Origin: Vitrella brassicaformis
Lineage: Eukaryota; Sar; Vitrellaceae
DNA: 64,000 nt
Assembly: GCA_001179505.1 (NCBI GenBank)
Contig: CDMY01000479.1
Location: forward strand, 1 to 64,000
Direction: 5' to 3'
The notes below the pieces were generated by a model, which had not been told where the DNA came from, did not search any database, and was given only the letters and a program-made list of their open reading frames with translations. Position numbers and translations under genes: made by a program. This document shows positions 1 through 11,119 of the stretch, piece after piece (the first letter of the stretch is position 1; every line of letters starts with the position of its first letter).

Positions 1-165
1 CTTTCAGCAGTTGCAGACTTCCTCCTAGCTGCACACAAGGAGCGGGCTCGCTGGCTTGCACTCAATCCATCTCTCCCACCCAGTCAGTTTGATGGTGAGT
101 ATGACTTCATATATGAGTTGCATGAGATGGAGCAGTGGGTGCTTGACGCTGACTTGTCAGACTAG
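1..165 (+). CDS. 3' end of an unknown + strand gene (partial)
   Basis: Frame 1 is open from the first base and ends at a TAG at 163-165, giving a C-terminal tail that contains FIYELHEMEQWVLDADLSD. The window opens with a pyrimidine-AG (ctttcag, 1-7), so an intron acceptor may lie at the very edge. The tail is acidic and looks like genuine coding sequence, but it is too short to assign to a family. The stop codon lies in and beside a 17-bp perfect inverted repeat (see the separate entry). The next gene starts about 170 bp downstream on the same strand. Confidence 0.5.
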   Translation, partial: LSAVADFLLAAHKERARWLALNPSLPPSQFDGEYDFIYELHEMEQWVLDADLSD

Positions 166-180
166 CACCCACTGCTCCAT
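127..180 (+). repeat. 17-bp perfect inverted repeat over the stop codon
   Basis: Bases 127-143 are the exact reverse complement of 164-180, separated by a 20-nt loop. The 3' arm begins inside the TAG stop of the upstream gene, so the mRNA could form a long stem at the end of the coding region. It may be a transcript-end structure or the scar of a small foldback duplication. The repeat is certain; the function is inferred. Confidence 0.75.
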
Positions 181-336
181 GGGAAGGGCAGATAGGCCTT
201 GTGCATGCATTCTGCATGTGCCTGTTGCCTGTTTGGTGTGTGCTGTGGACAGAGAAGATGCCTGGTTGCGCCGGAAGGTAGCGCCGGGCTTAGGGACAGG
301 TGTCTCGTCAAACCCTTAACCAACCAACCAACCAGG

Positions 337-1470
337 ATGAGATCTGCATCATCAGGTCGGAGAAGCGTCGCAGCTCCGCTAATAAGATGGTGGACATCAT
401 CGCAGGCAGCCATCATCCAGCAGCCTACCCTCCATCTCGTTGCCAGATCACAGCCTCCATCGACACACCCAGGCCCGTCACATGGCCACACCGAGGCGCC
501 CAGGAGCGGACCTTCCAACGCTCCCATTGCAGCAGCACTCATGGCCGCCGCTGGGTTTGCGTGGTGGAGTGGCGATGAGGGCAGGCGGAGGGGCGCGGCG
601 CAGTGTGCTGCCCGGAGGGGCGAGGAGGATGTTGATATCGGTGCGGACAATGAGTATGAGGATGGGGAGCTCTATGAGGTGAAGGTCAAGAGCGGTGAGT
701 GAGTGAGTGGCTCTACAGTGTGCCTGTGCATCAATCTGACTGACGATGTCTGTGTTGGGTTTGGTGGTGTTGTGCAGACAAGAAGGTGCTGGTGACTCGC
801 ATCAAGGGGCAGCTCTTCGCTGTGGGGGCCTTGTGTTCACACTATAACGCGCCACTCAAGAAAGGCAAGCACCATGGGAGCGAGGGAGGGAGGGAGCGGT
901 TTGCCCTCTTGATGCTCTCCATCTCTCCATCTCTCTGTCTTCTCATGCAGGCGTGCTTGGCGTCGACCACATAACCTGCGCCTGGCACGACGCAGAGTTC
1001 GATCTCAAGACCGGCAAATGCGTCAACGGTCAGTCCGAGAGAGAGGGCCACACGGCAAGGCAACCATGTTCGTCTCATCAGCTGGCCTGACGCACTGATG
1101 GTTTGCAGGTCCTGGTCTTAAGGCCATTCCGACCTACCCCATCCGCGTCAACAGAGGCCGGGTGCTCGTCACCCTCCCCAGCGACATGCAGGTGACTGAC
1201 CACTAAACGACACACACACCCAGCAGCAGACGGTAATGTGTGTGCGTGTGTGGTTTGGTGTGTGGTGTGTTCAGGACCACGTCGAGCCGACCCTTGCCAA
1301 GCGCGACCCCAAGGACAAGCGCGTGTATGCCATTGTGGGTGCGGGGGCGGCCGGGATGGCTGCCGCAGAAACGCTCAGACAGGAGGGCTTCACGGTCAGT
1401 CAGCTCACAGCCATAGAACGAAGAGAAGAATATGCCATCAGTGTGCCTGCAGCCGAAAGTGGATGTGCGT

Positions 1471-1508
<38 letters not shown>

Positions 1509-2213
1509 GGGTCGGATACTGATGTTTGGTCGCGAGGACCACCCGCCGTACGACCGCGCTGTCCTGTCTAAGAACCTCCACGCAGACGTCAAGAAGATCG
1601 TCTTGAGGGACCATGACTTCATGAAGGTCACACAGACGCCACGCCACCCATGTCCCCCACCCCACAGAGAGGGGTGTGTGTGTGTGTGTGTGGGCAGTCG
1701 GCGCACATCGAGTACTTGAACAACTCCATTGTGACCCATGTCGACGCCAAGGCCAAGAGGATACAGCTCGACGACGGCGACACATACAGCTACGACAAGG
1801 TAGCCATGCCACGCGATCAGCCGAGAAGGAGATACACAGAGATACACACACACGTCTTCTGACCTTTGCAGGTGCTGATCGCCACTGGTGCCGAGCCGCG
1901 GAAGCTATTCGTGCCGGGCCACGACTGCCAGAATGTCTTTGGGCTGAGGCGGCCGGAGGACGCCAGGCAGATCGCCAACTTTGCGAAGAGGGGCATGCGA
2001 GTGGTACGAGTATCCCACACACCGGCCAACATCCCACACGCCATCCATCCATCCATCCATCGACTTACAGGTGATCGTGGGCTCCTCCTTTATCGGCATG
2101 GAGATCGCCGCCACGCTGGCGCGCAAGGGGTGCTCCGTGTCTGTCGTTGGCATGGTCAGCGAGAGCCTGTCTGTTCTTGTGCACCCGGCATGGTTGTGAG
2201 TCTTTCTGTGTGT

Positions 2214-2244
<31 letters not shown>

Positions 2245-3487
2245 CAGGAAACGGTGCCGTTTGAGCGTGTTTTGGGTCTGAAGGTTGGCGCGATGTTCAA
2301 GAAGCTGCTGGAGGAGCAGGGCGTGGAGTTCTGGGGCAACGCCATCGTCAAGCGGTTCAGGGGCAGACACAAAGCAGAATGGTCAGACACACACAGCGCC
2401 ACACACACACAGAGAGAGAGAGAGAGATGGTTCATGTGTGTGTGTGTTTGATAGGACGCGTGGCGAGGACATGAAGGGCACACCAGTCGAGGGTGTGGAG
2501 CTCACCAATGGGGAGGTCCTCGCGTGTGACGCCGTGGTCGTCGGGGCGGGCGTCATTCCCAACGCCACACTGGTCCCCCCCCCCCAACCAACCAACACCC
2601 ACCCACACAAGATGGTGTGTGTCTGTGTGTTCTGTCTGTCTGTGTGCAGGTGGAGGGCGTGAGCATGGCCAAGGACGGCTCCATCCTGGTGGACGCCCTC
2701 CTGCAGTCACGGGATGAGCCTTCCCTCTTCGCTGCGGGCGATGTGGCCACCTTCCCCTACTACAAGACCGGCCTTGACACCAGAATAGAGCACTGGGATG
2801 TGGCGCTGCAGCAGGGCAGGACGGCCGCAAAGAACATGATGGACAAGGTGAGAGGGAGAGGGAGGAGAGCGGAGAGGAGGGAGGGGAAAGGTGTGTGTGT
2901 GTCGTGTGCGTGGCAGCATCAGCCCTTCTCGACTGTGCCCTTCTTCTGGACCATGATCTTCGGCAAGTCTATCAGGTGGGTACCACAGTGAGGTGTGAGC
3001 ATATGTGTGTGTGTGTGTGTGTATGTGTGTCCTTCGCACACTCGAGATCCGAACTCTCTCCTCGTTTCTCATTATTTCTCAGGTACGCGGGCCACGTCAA
3101 GGAGTTCGACGAGCTCGTGGTGGAGGGCGACCTCTCCAAGTACCAGTTCGTCGCCTACTACATCAAAGACGACAAGGCAACCACACCAAACCCTACACAC
3201 ACACCACAGGCATCCGTTTCTTGCCTCCTGTGTGTGGCGGGCAGATCGAGGCGGTGGCGACCTGTGGCCGAGACCCCGCAGCTGTGGGGATCGCCGAGGC
3301 CATGCGGCTGAACATCATGCCGACGGGCTCGGAGGTCGCTCTGGGCTTCTGCAATGCCGAGATGATACTTGCCCGACTCAAGGTGAGTAGGCCGCGGACA
3401 GGCGCAGGAAGCTGGTAGAAACGTGTGTGTGTGTGTGTGTGTGTGTAGGAGTACCACAAGAAGCCTGTCAAGACGAGAAAGAGGTGA
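337..3487 (+). CDS. AIF-like flavin oxidoreductase with N-terminal Rieske domain (AIFM3 type)
   Basis: About 16 exons encode a Rieske [2Fe-2S] domain followed by a pyridine nucleotide-disulfide oxidoreductase. Rieske ligands are CSHYNAPL (about 832-857) and CAWHDAEF (about 979-1002). The FAD-binding glycine motif is IVGAGAAGMAAAE (about 1332-1370), the NAD(P)H motif is VIVGSSFIGMEIA (about 2071-2109), and the late FAD motif is LFAAGDVATFP (about 2727-2760). The C-terminal reductase domain runs to a TGA at 3485-3487. This order matches the AIFM3/AIF-like family, which moves electrons between NAD(P)H, FAD and an Fe-S centre. The chosen ATG at 337 opens an Arg/Ser-rich leader (MRSASSGRRSVAAPLIRWW) typical of a mitochondrial presequence; an in-frame ATG at 541 is the alternative. 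Intron 865-950 has a GC donor. Family call confident; location and substrate inferred. Confidence 0.87.
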
Positions 3488-4150
3488 TCTCCATCAGCAT
3501 GGGAGTCACTGTGTGTGTGTGTGAGTGAGCGGTGCGAGAGATGTGAGTGACTTTTCAAGTGCAAGTGTGTGTGGCAAGGAAGACTAGCGCTATGCGTGTC
3601 AGTCAGTCGATCAGTCAGCAGTATTTGTGTAGGCAGTTCATGTGTGTGGTAGGCCGAACGGTCACAAGTGTGTGTGTGTGTGTGTGTGTCTGGCTGTCGT
3701 CCTTGACGTCTGGGGGCCCATCATGCAGCAGCCGACTGTGTCTTCGCACAGCTGAGTTGGTTTCTCGTGATGGGCTATCTGACGCAAGGGAGATACCGCA
3801 AACACGTGACCTGCACAGACAGAGAGTAACTGGAAAGACACCCAATCGCAGGATGATTCATGGGCAATTCGAACTGTCCTGAAAACATCTGAAGCGTTGA
3901 CAGTCACTCACAAATGTCACTCGTCATTCTCACCGTCCACCAACACGCGCACACACACGCACCCGAAAGAAAATCACAGCACATCACGCTGTCCCATTCA
4001 GAAAGGCTCCACTCACAATCGGGAGAGGCCACCAGTGGGACAAAATCGCATACCACCACGCACCACCTTCTCTGCATCGAGATGCTTCATTCTCCGCAGA
4101 CCACACACACACAACCAAACAAACGGACCACGGCATCAGCCGATCCTCAC
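3488..4150. other. Intergenic space between convergent genes, no gene seen
   Basis: This holds the 3' flanks of the AIF-like gene (+) and the glutaredoxin gene (-). It contains a (GT)n tract near 3667-3690 and CA-rich stretches near 3940-3960 and 4105-4120. Open frames here are short and repeat-biased, so no coding region is supported. Confidence 0.6.
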
Positions 4151-4738
4151 TCACTCAGCCATAGACGCGAATAGTGGCCTGAGCGTGCCGGCCGACTTCA
4201 TCTCTTCGACGTCAGACGAGCCGCCGATGCACTTGCCGTCAGCAAAGATGCGCGGGACGGTGCGGGCGCCGGTGATCTCCTGCAGATAGTCCTGGATGGT
4301 GTCTGTCGCTGGATCCTCATTGTCAAGGTACACGATCTGCACACACACACACACACCCACACACCCAAGGAGGCTCTTCCTCTACATTGCCCATGTGCAG
4401 TGAGAGCAGCCGACCTTGAAGCTTTTGACCTTTTTGGCCCCGTTCATGGCCATCAGGTTGATGGCGCTCTGGCAGTAGGGGCACTCCGGCTTGGCGAAAA
4501 CCATCACGCGATGCTCAGAGACCAGGCCGTCCACGTAGGCCTTGGCGTCCGCCATCGTCACCGACTGCCGCGCCCTCCTTTGCGTGTGCTTCGCCACGTG
4601 AGAGTGAGATCTCCGCAATGATGCGGAGCCCATGCCATCTGCAGATCTGTTGCCGGACGGGAGGGTGAAGGCCGCGGCGAGGCTCGCGAGGCCGATAAAG
4701 GCTGCAACCAAGGTCAGGAGGCTCCTCATTGTGACCAA
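4151..4738 (-). CDS. Glutaredoxin with bipartite, probably plastid-targeting leader
   Basis: Two exons (4738-4415 and 4336-4151, 78-nt GT-AG intron) encode a dithiol glutaredoxin. The active site is CPYC in FAKPECPYCQ, the cis-proline segment is TVPRIF, and the glutathione-binding turn is GGSSD. The N-terminus is a hydrophobic signal peptide (SLLTLVAAFIGLASLAAAF) followed by a Ser/Arg-rich stretch of about 40 residues before the mature domain. Phe directly after the AAA cleavage region is the hallmark of bipartite leaders in algae with red-derived complex plastids. It would reduce disulfides or glutathionylated proteins using GSH, probably in the plastid stroma. Start may be 4738 or the second Met nine bases later. 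It shares a short divergent promoter with the twinfilin gene. Enzyme call firm, targeting inferred. Confidence 0.88.
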
Positions 4739-4834
4739 AACTGCGAACTTCGCCGACTGTGAGCTCAGCTGCGAGCTTTCCGTCCATTTTAGCGAACGGA
4801 AATGGCGCTGAAACTGAGTGTGTAGGTTGGCGTG
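4739..4834. promoter_or_regulatory. Short divergent promoter (glutaredoxin / twinfilin)
   Basis: Only 96 bp separate the start codons of two genes transcribed away from each other, so both core promoters and 5' UTRs must fit here or overlap the coding regions. No TATA box is obvious. The shared-promoter role is inferred from layout only. Confidence 0.4.
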
Positions 4835-7004
4835 ATGTATGCGCAGACGTTCGAGTTGAGCGACGCCTTAAAGGCCGCCATCGACCGCTGGAAGGATGCC
4901 AGGTCCGACGCGCACGTGCTCAAAATCGTGTTCAAAGCAGGTGGGCAGCTCCGCACTGAAGAGCAGAGGGCCATAGGCACAGCAGACAGGAAAAACAGCC
5001 CATAAACGACAGACACGCAATGATGTTGTCACATCGAGTGCTGTGTTGGTGTGTTGTATCCTTTCTTCAGAGGTGCTGGTTGAGGCGCCAGCGCCCCAGA
5101 AGGCTGACAGCAGCGTGCCGGCCTCCTCCCTGTCCGGCGTTGAGGCGACCTTCCAGTCCCTCCAGCCGCTAGTGCAGGAGAAGGAGGCCTGCATCCTCCT
5201 GGTCAAACTCGCCACACTCTCTAACACCCCGGAAAGGTCAGACTGACAGCATCAGAGAAGAATGACGGCCACGCGCACGTGGTTTGCAATGTGTGTGTGT
5301 GTGTGTGTGTGTCAGGGTGTTGGTAGCGTGGGTGCCTGAGGGTGTGTCTGCGAAGGAGAAGGTCATGTACGCCACCGGCAGGGCCATTCTCGGCAGGTAC
5401 CTGGGCACAGGCACCGCCACCGGCAAGCAGGCCGTCCTGGAGGAGTTCTTTTGCTCTACCAAGGTGGGTGAGTGACCCTCACCTCTTCCCACACACATAT
5501 GGCACCGACTCGCCATGTGTGTGTTTCTGTCCGTTGGTCTGTCAGTCTGAGTTGTCGTATGAGGGGTACAGGAGTAGCAGAAAGGGCGGCTCGGGCAGGC
5601 CGGCGTCTGCTCAGGAGGCGGCGAGCGCAGATAGCCGTGTTGACAGGAAGGTGCGGCCAGCAAGAAGCGGCGGAGTGTGCTCAGTCGATCCATGCACTTA
5701 TTGGTGTGGTCTGGTTGTGCCCAGGTTGAGAGGAGTGAGGATGCGTCGCGGCCCAAGCACGCGGTGATGCCGTCGATACCCATCACACCGAAGGAGAGCC
5801 TCAAGGTGCTCTTTCTCAGACAGACAGATGGCCCGGGCTGTATCGACACAGGCACAGCTCACTGTGTGTGTCTATCAGGATCACCTGAAGAACTTCAAAA
5901 ACGGTCGCGAGAACTGCCTGCAGATCGTAAGACAGCAGAAACACATACCTAGTGTTGACGGATGGATGGATGGATGGATGTGTGTGGGTGTGCGTGTCTG
6001 CATCAGAGTGTTGACGACAAGTCGTCCACTGTGGACGCCAACCCCTCACCGTACCAAGGAGCAAGTGAGCGTCCCTGCAGGCCTGCACACACACGTGTGA
6101 AGTGTCTGCACACACGTGTGTCTGCCTTCCTCTCCCTGTGTGTGGGTGTCAGGCATCCTGTCGGCCAATCTGGAGTCAAGCAAGGCGCGTTACTATCTGC
6201 TGAGGGGGCGCGATCGAGTCGGTAAGCCGTGCATTCGTTTGCTGCATCCACGTCTGTATGACACCTGGGTGTTCTGTGTGTCCATCAGTGTTGATACTGT
6301 CGTGTCCTGACGGGGCGTCGCCCACACAGAAGCTCTTCTACGCCGCGTGCAAGGCACCCACACACACACGGCGCACTGACAGAGACCGACTCTCGCGTCA
6401 GTGGACTCTCTGTCTTTCCCTTTCTTTCTTTCTTTTTTTCTTCCTTTCTTTCTGTCTTTCTTGTCAGAATCGCATTGTCGACATCGTCCGAGAGGCTGGC
6501 ATACACATTTGGAAATCGGTACGCCTCTCCACGTTATTGGCTTTGCCCGTCTTTCCTGCCATATGTGTGTGTGTGTGTGTGTATCTGCGTGCAGCTTGAC
6601 GTGCGCTCGCCCAACGACCTGAAGGAGGACACTTTGTGGGACGACGGCGGCCCTGCCGCCGGCACCATCGCCGCGGCATCGCTCATCTTCAACAAGCCAT
6701 CGCCACCTGGCACCATCAAATCTGCGGTAAGCAGCTCGCCGCCCTCCCCACCATCACCTTATTGTGCTTTCTTTCCCTTACCCAGGACCCGATGAATCCG
6801 TCCCTGGGCGGGCTGGCAGTGCCATCCAGCGGCGGAGCGGGGGCCGCCAGACACTCGTCACGGATATCGACCATCGCGCAGTCGGGGCTGGGGCGGGCGG
6901 CTGCTGTGTTGGGTGGGCTGGGTGAGGGGGTGCAGTCGACGGCGAAGAGCAAGAAAAATGCGGCTGCCATTGTTGCCGAAGCCAGCGGGGAGATCACATT
7001 CTGA
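4835..7004 (+). CDS. Twinfilin-like actin-binding protein, two ADF-H domains
   Basis: Roughly eleven exons give two ADF/cofilin-homology domains in tandem, the twinfilin arrangement. Domain 1 starts FELSDALKAAIDRW and contains VLVAWVPEGVSAKEKVMYAT (about 5318-5380), matching the ADF-H signature strand and long helix, then ELSYEGY. Domain 2 starts near SILSANLESSKARYYLL (about 6150-6200) and contains VLILSCPDGASPTQKLFYA (about 6290-6345). A Gly/Ala/Ser-rich tail ends at TGA 7002-7004. Twinfilins bind ADP-actin monomers and filament barbed ends. Exons include 4835-4940, 5071-5236, 5316-5463, 5546-5650, 6468-6518, 6595-6726 and 6786-7004. The intron 6354-6467 begins with GC (AAG|GCACCC) and ends with CAG, needed to keep frame. 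Canonical twinfilin motifs beyond the ADF-H pair were not checked. Confidence 0.78.
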
Positions 7005-8360
7005 CGGAGGGATGGGTGGGTGGGTTGGGTGCGTCGGTGGCTGGGTGGGCTGGCGGGGAGTTGGTTTGTGCATAAGTACGTGTGTGTTGACGATCGTTTC
7101 ATGATGGCCGATGAATGAATGGATGGATGGATGGATGCGTGGTCTAATTCGCTTTGATGGCAGTAAGCCTATCATATTGTCATGTCAGCAGCTAGCCTAG
7201 TTGCGTCATCACACACATGCAAGCACACACCCCGCAGACAGACAGACATATACACACATCGGATTAACATTCACTCGCGCCCTCCGTCACAGAAAGACAG
7301 ACAGACACACGTCGAGTATGTATGTTTGTATGTTGAGAAAGCAATGATCGTCTCACATCTGCTCACTCAGCTCTCAGCATGCGCCGAGGTGTCAATCAAG
7401 TCGTGATCGACACGTCGCTCCAGCACTCAGCATCCACTGGATGGATGGAAGCATGGAATTAAGTCCTAAAGAAAACACTTGCTCGTCTACGTATGTACAC
7501 CCTACTACGTATGGATCGTATGTATGTATGTATGGCTCTCGCCGGTGTATGTCGCCGATTGACGATTGGAAAAACAGCAGAGGAAAACTAGAGCCCGCAC
7601 ACACCCATCCACACACACACGTACGCCACGTACGTAAACGGCCAGACAGACAGGCAGACAGCTGACTGAGGCGAAGGACGATTCAGGCACGCAATTCATT
7701 CATTCATCCACGCAGAGACACGTACACACGGAAAGAAACACTAGAGGCCCTCACCATACCACATCCACAGACACACTCACACGCCGTCCCGTCCAACCAC
7801 ACACCACCACACCTACCGCCGAGTAGGTGCGTGGCGAGGTTAGGTAGTGTAGACAAGAGCAGTGTGTGTGCATTTCGCCCTGGGCCGACCCAAAGGCAAA
7901 CAAAACGCCGACAGAAGGACACTCACCGATGTCACCTCCCCTCCCCCCATGGCTGCCAATGGAACGCACATTCACACACGGACGACATAAAACGGCCAGA
8001 CTGAGGCAAAGCAATGACACGGACAGACAGACAGACAGACAGACGCCCACTCACACGCATACACTTCTTTCTCGCCACTACGACATGAACCCCTCTCCCC
8101 CGCCCTCTCATCAAGACTCCATCCAGCCCTCTATGCCTACTGCCCGCGGCGAAAGAAAGCAACACGATACGTGTGTGGTGTGTACGTGCGGATCAGTCCA
8201 GTGGAGCGATGACGGTGAGGAAAAGACAGCCAGTCAGACGGAGAAAAAAGGGCCTGCACGCACCAGCGACAGAAGCGATTGGCGGCTGGCTGGCTTTCGT
8301 GTCATTGTGGCTGCCTGGGCCTTACCGCAAGGTCGTGTCGTATGTAGAGAGAGGCCGGGC
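7005..8360. other. Gene-poor, microsatellite-rich interval
   Basis: No supported gene. It contains GGGT/GGAT-type minisatellite (7010-7140), tetranucleotide runs of GACA (about 8022-8044), GTAT-type repeats (7510-7535) and CA-rich tracts. Near 7545-7590 a stretch resembles the repeat units at 10.36 and 10.78 kb (GATTGACGA.TGGAAAAAC). Bases from about 8180 to 8360 are clearly similar to 10930-11115, being the matching 3' flank of the downstream tandem paralogue. Confidence 0.6.
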
Positions 8361-9510
8361 CTACTGCCGGACTCTTCGCCTCCTGCCGTCAGGCTTTGCA
8401 GGGGCAGGCTTTGCAGGGGCAGGCTGTGCAGGGGCAGGCTTCACGGGTGCAGGCTTCACGGGTGCAGGCGCCTTAGGTGCAGCCGCAGGACCAGGGGCCA
8501 CTCTGCGTCGTCTATCGTCATCATCATCGTCGTCGTCAGTAGGCGGGCAATCCCCCGAAGAGGGAAGCGAGAGCTTTTGGTCGTCGTAGGTGGTGCAGTC
8601 GCCCTTGAGCTGGTTCTTGCCCTCAACACACCGATCAGCTACGACGTCAGCGAAGCAGAAGTCCTCCGACTCGTACTCGCCTCCATTGCCCATACAGAGC
8701 ACCTGGCCTTTCACGCAGTTGTCCTCTGTCTCGACTTCATCCTCGTTGTTCTCGATCCTAACCCAATTCACGTGGTTGAACCCCCTTCTCCGCCTCGACC
8801 TCGTTGAAGTTTCCCACGAACTCTACGTTGTACACACGTTTCGGAGCTTCTGGGTTGGTAGTACACTCCGCCTTCTCGCCGGTTGGAGTCTTGCAAATGT
8901 CACCAAGGTGGGTGTTGCGTTGCGCGTCGATTTCTTGCTTGTTCTTCTCGACTGTTCAAGACACGCAAGACAAGGGAATGCAGAGGAGAGGTGGATTCTC
9001 TGATGCTCGACTTGCTGACGGTCACTTACATATGGCTACGGGTGAGTCATTGCGCAGCACCGTGATTCTTTCACCGCTGTTGATGCCACCCATTATCTTG
9101 ATGACGCCGTTCTTGTCGTCGCCGCCTAGCGCGCCTAAATCCCCAGGCACACAGTTCTTCGTCAGCTTCAGACCCTTTTCGAAGTCCGTGATGGTCACGC
9201 TTCTTGCGCACACATTGCTGAGGCTAATGTCGGCTTTCCAATTCGTGATTTTAACGTCTCTTCTCACGATTGTTCCCAGAGACCCGTCCTGGTCGATGGG
9301 GAAGGTGCCCCCGTCCAGGATGACATCTTTATCGCAAGGCTCAACAGAATCGCCAGTGGTAGGGTCTTTACAAAGCGCATCAAGAATCGCCTTGGTGCAA
9401 CCGGTGAGCTGACTCGCTTGACAGTCCCCCTGCCCGGCGGCGGGCGCAGCAAAGAGAACGGCGACGCCAACGAAGACAAGAGGGAGGCGGGCGAGGCGGG
9501 ACGAGGCCAT
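8361..9510 (-). CDS. Secreted acidic protein with Pro/Lys repeat tail, apparent frameshift (copy A)
   Basis: Exon 1 (9510-9030) begins with a signal peptide (VFVGVAVLFAAPAAGQ) and encodes a cysteine-containing extracellular region. Exon 2 (8951-8361) encodes a Cys/Asp-rich region, a poly-Asp run, then RRRRVAPGP and a tail of PAPVK/PAPAQ/PAPAK repeats from a 15-bp minisatellite (about 8395-8470). The reading frame breaks: the upstream part of exon 2 runs into a stop, whereas downstream frame -1 restarts with NWVRIENNE and aligns with NWVLISDNK of copy B. The break lies in a five-C run (8781-8785 on +); one base fewer restores homology. The family is not recognised; secretion and a wall or matrix role are inferred. 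Either a decaying gene or an assembly error. Confidence 0.6.
8395..8475. repeat. 15-bp coding minisatellite (PAPxK/PAPxQ)
   Basis: A ggggcaggctttgca-type unit is repeated about five times with small changes, encoding the Pro/Ala/Lys C-terminal tail of copy A on the - strand. Copy B has a shorter version (about 11158-11205). Confidence 0.8.
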
Positions 9511-9639
9511 TGCGAAAGCGGCGGCGGCGAGCTAGAGGACAAGAGGGCAATGGAAGGGAAGGCTGACACACACAAGGCAGACTTCTCGAACCAAGGCAGC
9601 CAACCCAACGCGTGTCTGTTTGGCGTTGGAACGGCGCTC

Positions 9640-10935
9640 AGAATTATAGTCTAAGACGCCGCTTGCAACGCTCGTTAAATCTGACGCGGTGAGGGGTGAG
9701 GTGTGCAGGTGGACAGGATGGTGCGCAATGCTGGCGTGCAGTCGCAGTGCATTTGCGCACGCATCTTTTTTCCAATGCCGCGTCTCACACGATTGACCGA
9801 AAGCGCATTCTATTTGTGTCCTTGGCTGTCTATCCTACTCTCAGCACACACACACCTCCCCGCAGCGGTGACCAAACAAAAGAGCTGCTACAACGGTCAG
9901 TCACGGCGACTGACAGAGCCACCGACCATGTCAGTCACACAACACCTACTACGGCTGTATGTCATGTACTTGGCAGCAACAAGGGAGAAGAAATTCGCCT
10001 CTGTCTGCGAATGCGTCGCTTCGGATCAAGCCGGGGTTGTGCATTGCATTGGCTGACCTGTGCTCCTCGCTACTCTTCTTCCCTCTCACACAAAGGCACT
10101 CAATGCTCTCAGGCACATAACATACACGCACACCCCTCTTGTTCGATTGCTCGTAGACAAGTCTCACTGTCTGCCTGCGCCAACAAGAAGGCGTCCGTAG
10201 TCACTCACCAGACAAGAGAGCTCTACGACGGTCAGTCAAGGCGACTGACGAAGCCACCAGCCATCCACATGCCATGCTACACACACACGAAATCTACTAC
10301 GTCTGTGTCTGTATGTTATGTATTCGGCAGCAGGAAGTGAGAGAGACGCTCTCGCCTCTGTGTGTCGTCGATTTGACGACTGGAAAAACTGCCAGGTGCT
10401 TGTTCATAAGGAACACACACACACACACGCAGCGACATGGAGTGAATAAGCGGCAAAGCTACTTTCTTCAAATCAAGCCAGGGATGTATGTACATTCGCT
10501 CATCTTCTCCTCTCTCACACAGGCGCTCAATGCTCTCATCACACACACACGCACACCCCACTCATTCGTCGGCTCGTAGACGAAGTCTCACTGTCTGCCT
10601 GCACAAACAAAAAAAGCGTCTGTAGGCATCATGCAAAGCAGTTGCTACGAAGGTCAGTCACGGCGACTGACAAAGCCAGCAAGCATCCACATGCTACACA
10701 CACACACACACACACACATGAAATCTACTACGTCTGTATGGAATAGGCAGCAGAAAGTGAGAGGCGCTGTCGCCTCTGTGTGTCGTCGATTGACGACTGG
10801 AAAAACTGCCAGACGATGTGGGAAGGCACACACATGAGGACACATGGAATAGGCGGCCAAACTACTTCAAATCAAGCCAGGGATGTGCATAGACTTCTGC
10901 TCTCTCCTGCCTCCCTCCTGCCCTGCCCTCACTGT
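9640..10935. repeat. Degenerate tandem repeats between the two secreted paralogues
   Basis: A complex unit recurs starting near 9880, 10215 and 10640, about 335 and 420 bp apart. Each copy has a GGTCAGTC..GGCGACTGAC block, a CTACTACG.CTGTATG block, a CGCCTCTGTGTGTCGTC block, GACTGGAAAAACTGCCAG (copies 2 and 3), and an ATCAAGCC.GGG block. CA tracts of variable length sit inside. No coding potential is evident. The array lies between duplicated genes and may be the decayed, amplified intergenic part of the duplication. Confidence 0.65.
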
Positions 10936-11119
10936 CGGTGTGTGGTGTGGATCAGTCCAGTGGAGCAATGACGGTGATTGACGAATACACAGTCAGGCAG
11001 ACGGAGAGAAAAGGCCTGCACGCACCAGCAACAGAAGCGAACGGTGGTTTGCTCGCTTTCGTGTCGTTGCGGCTGCCTGAGCCTTACCGCCATGTCGTAT
11101 GTGGTGAGAGAGGGCGGTC

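Noticed and set aside
8022-8044. Short GACA repeats considered as a CRISPR-like or telomeric array
   Set aside because: Simple tetranucleotide microsatellite without spacers; not telomeric.
7866-8807. 313-residue + strand open frame
   Set aside because: Overlaps the antisense of the secreted copy A and its repeat tail; low-complexity repeats and no splice logic.
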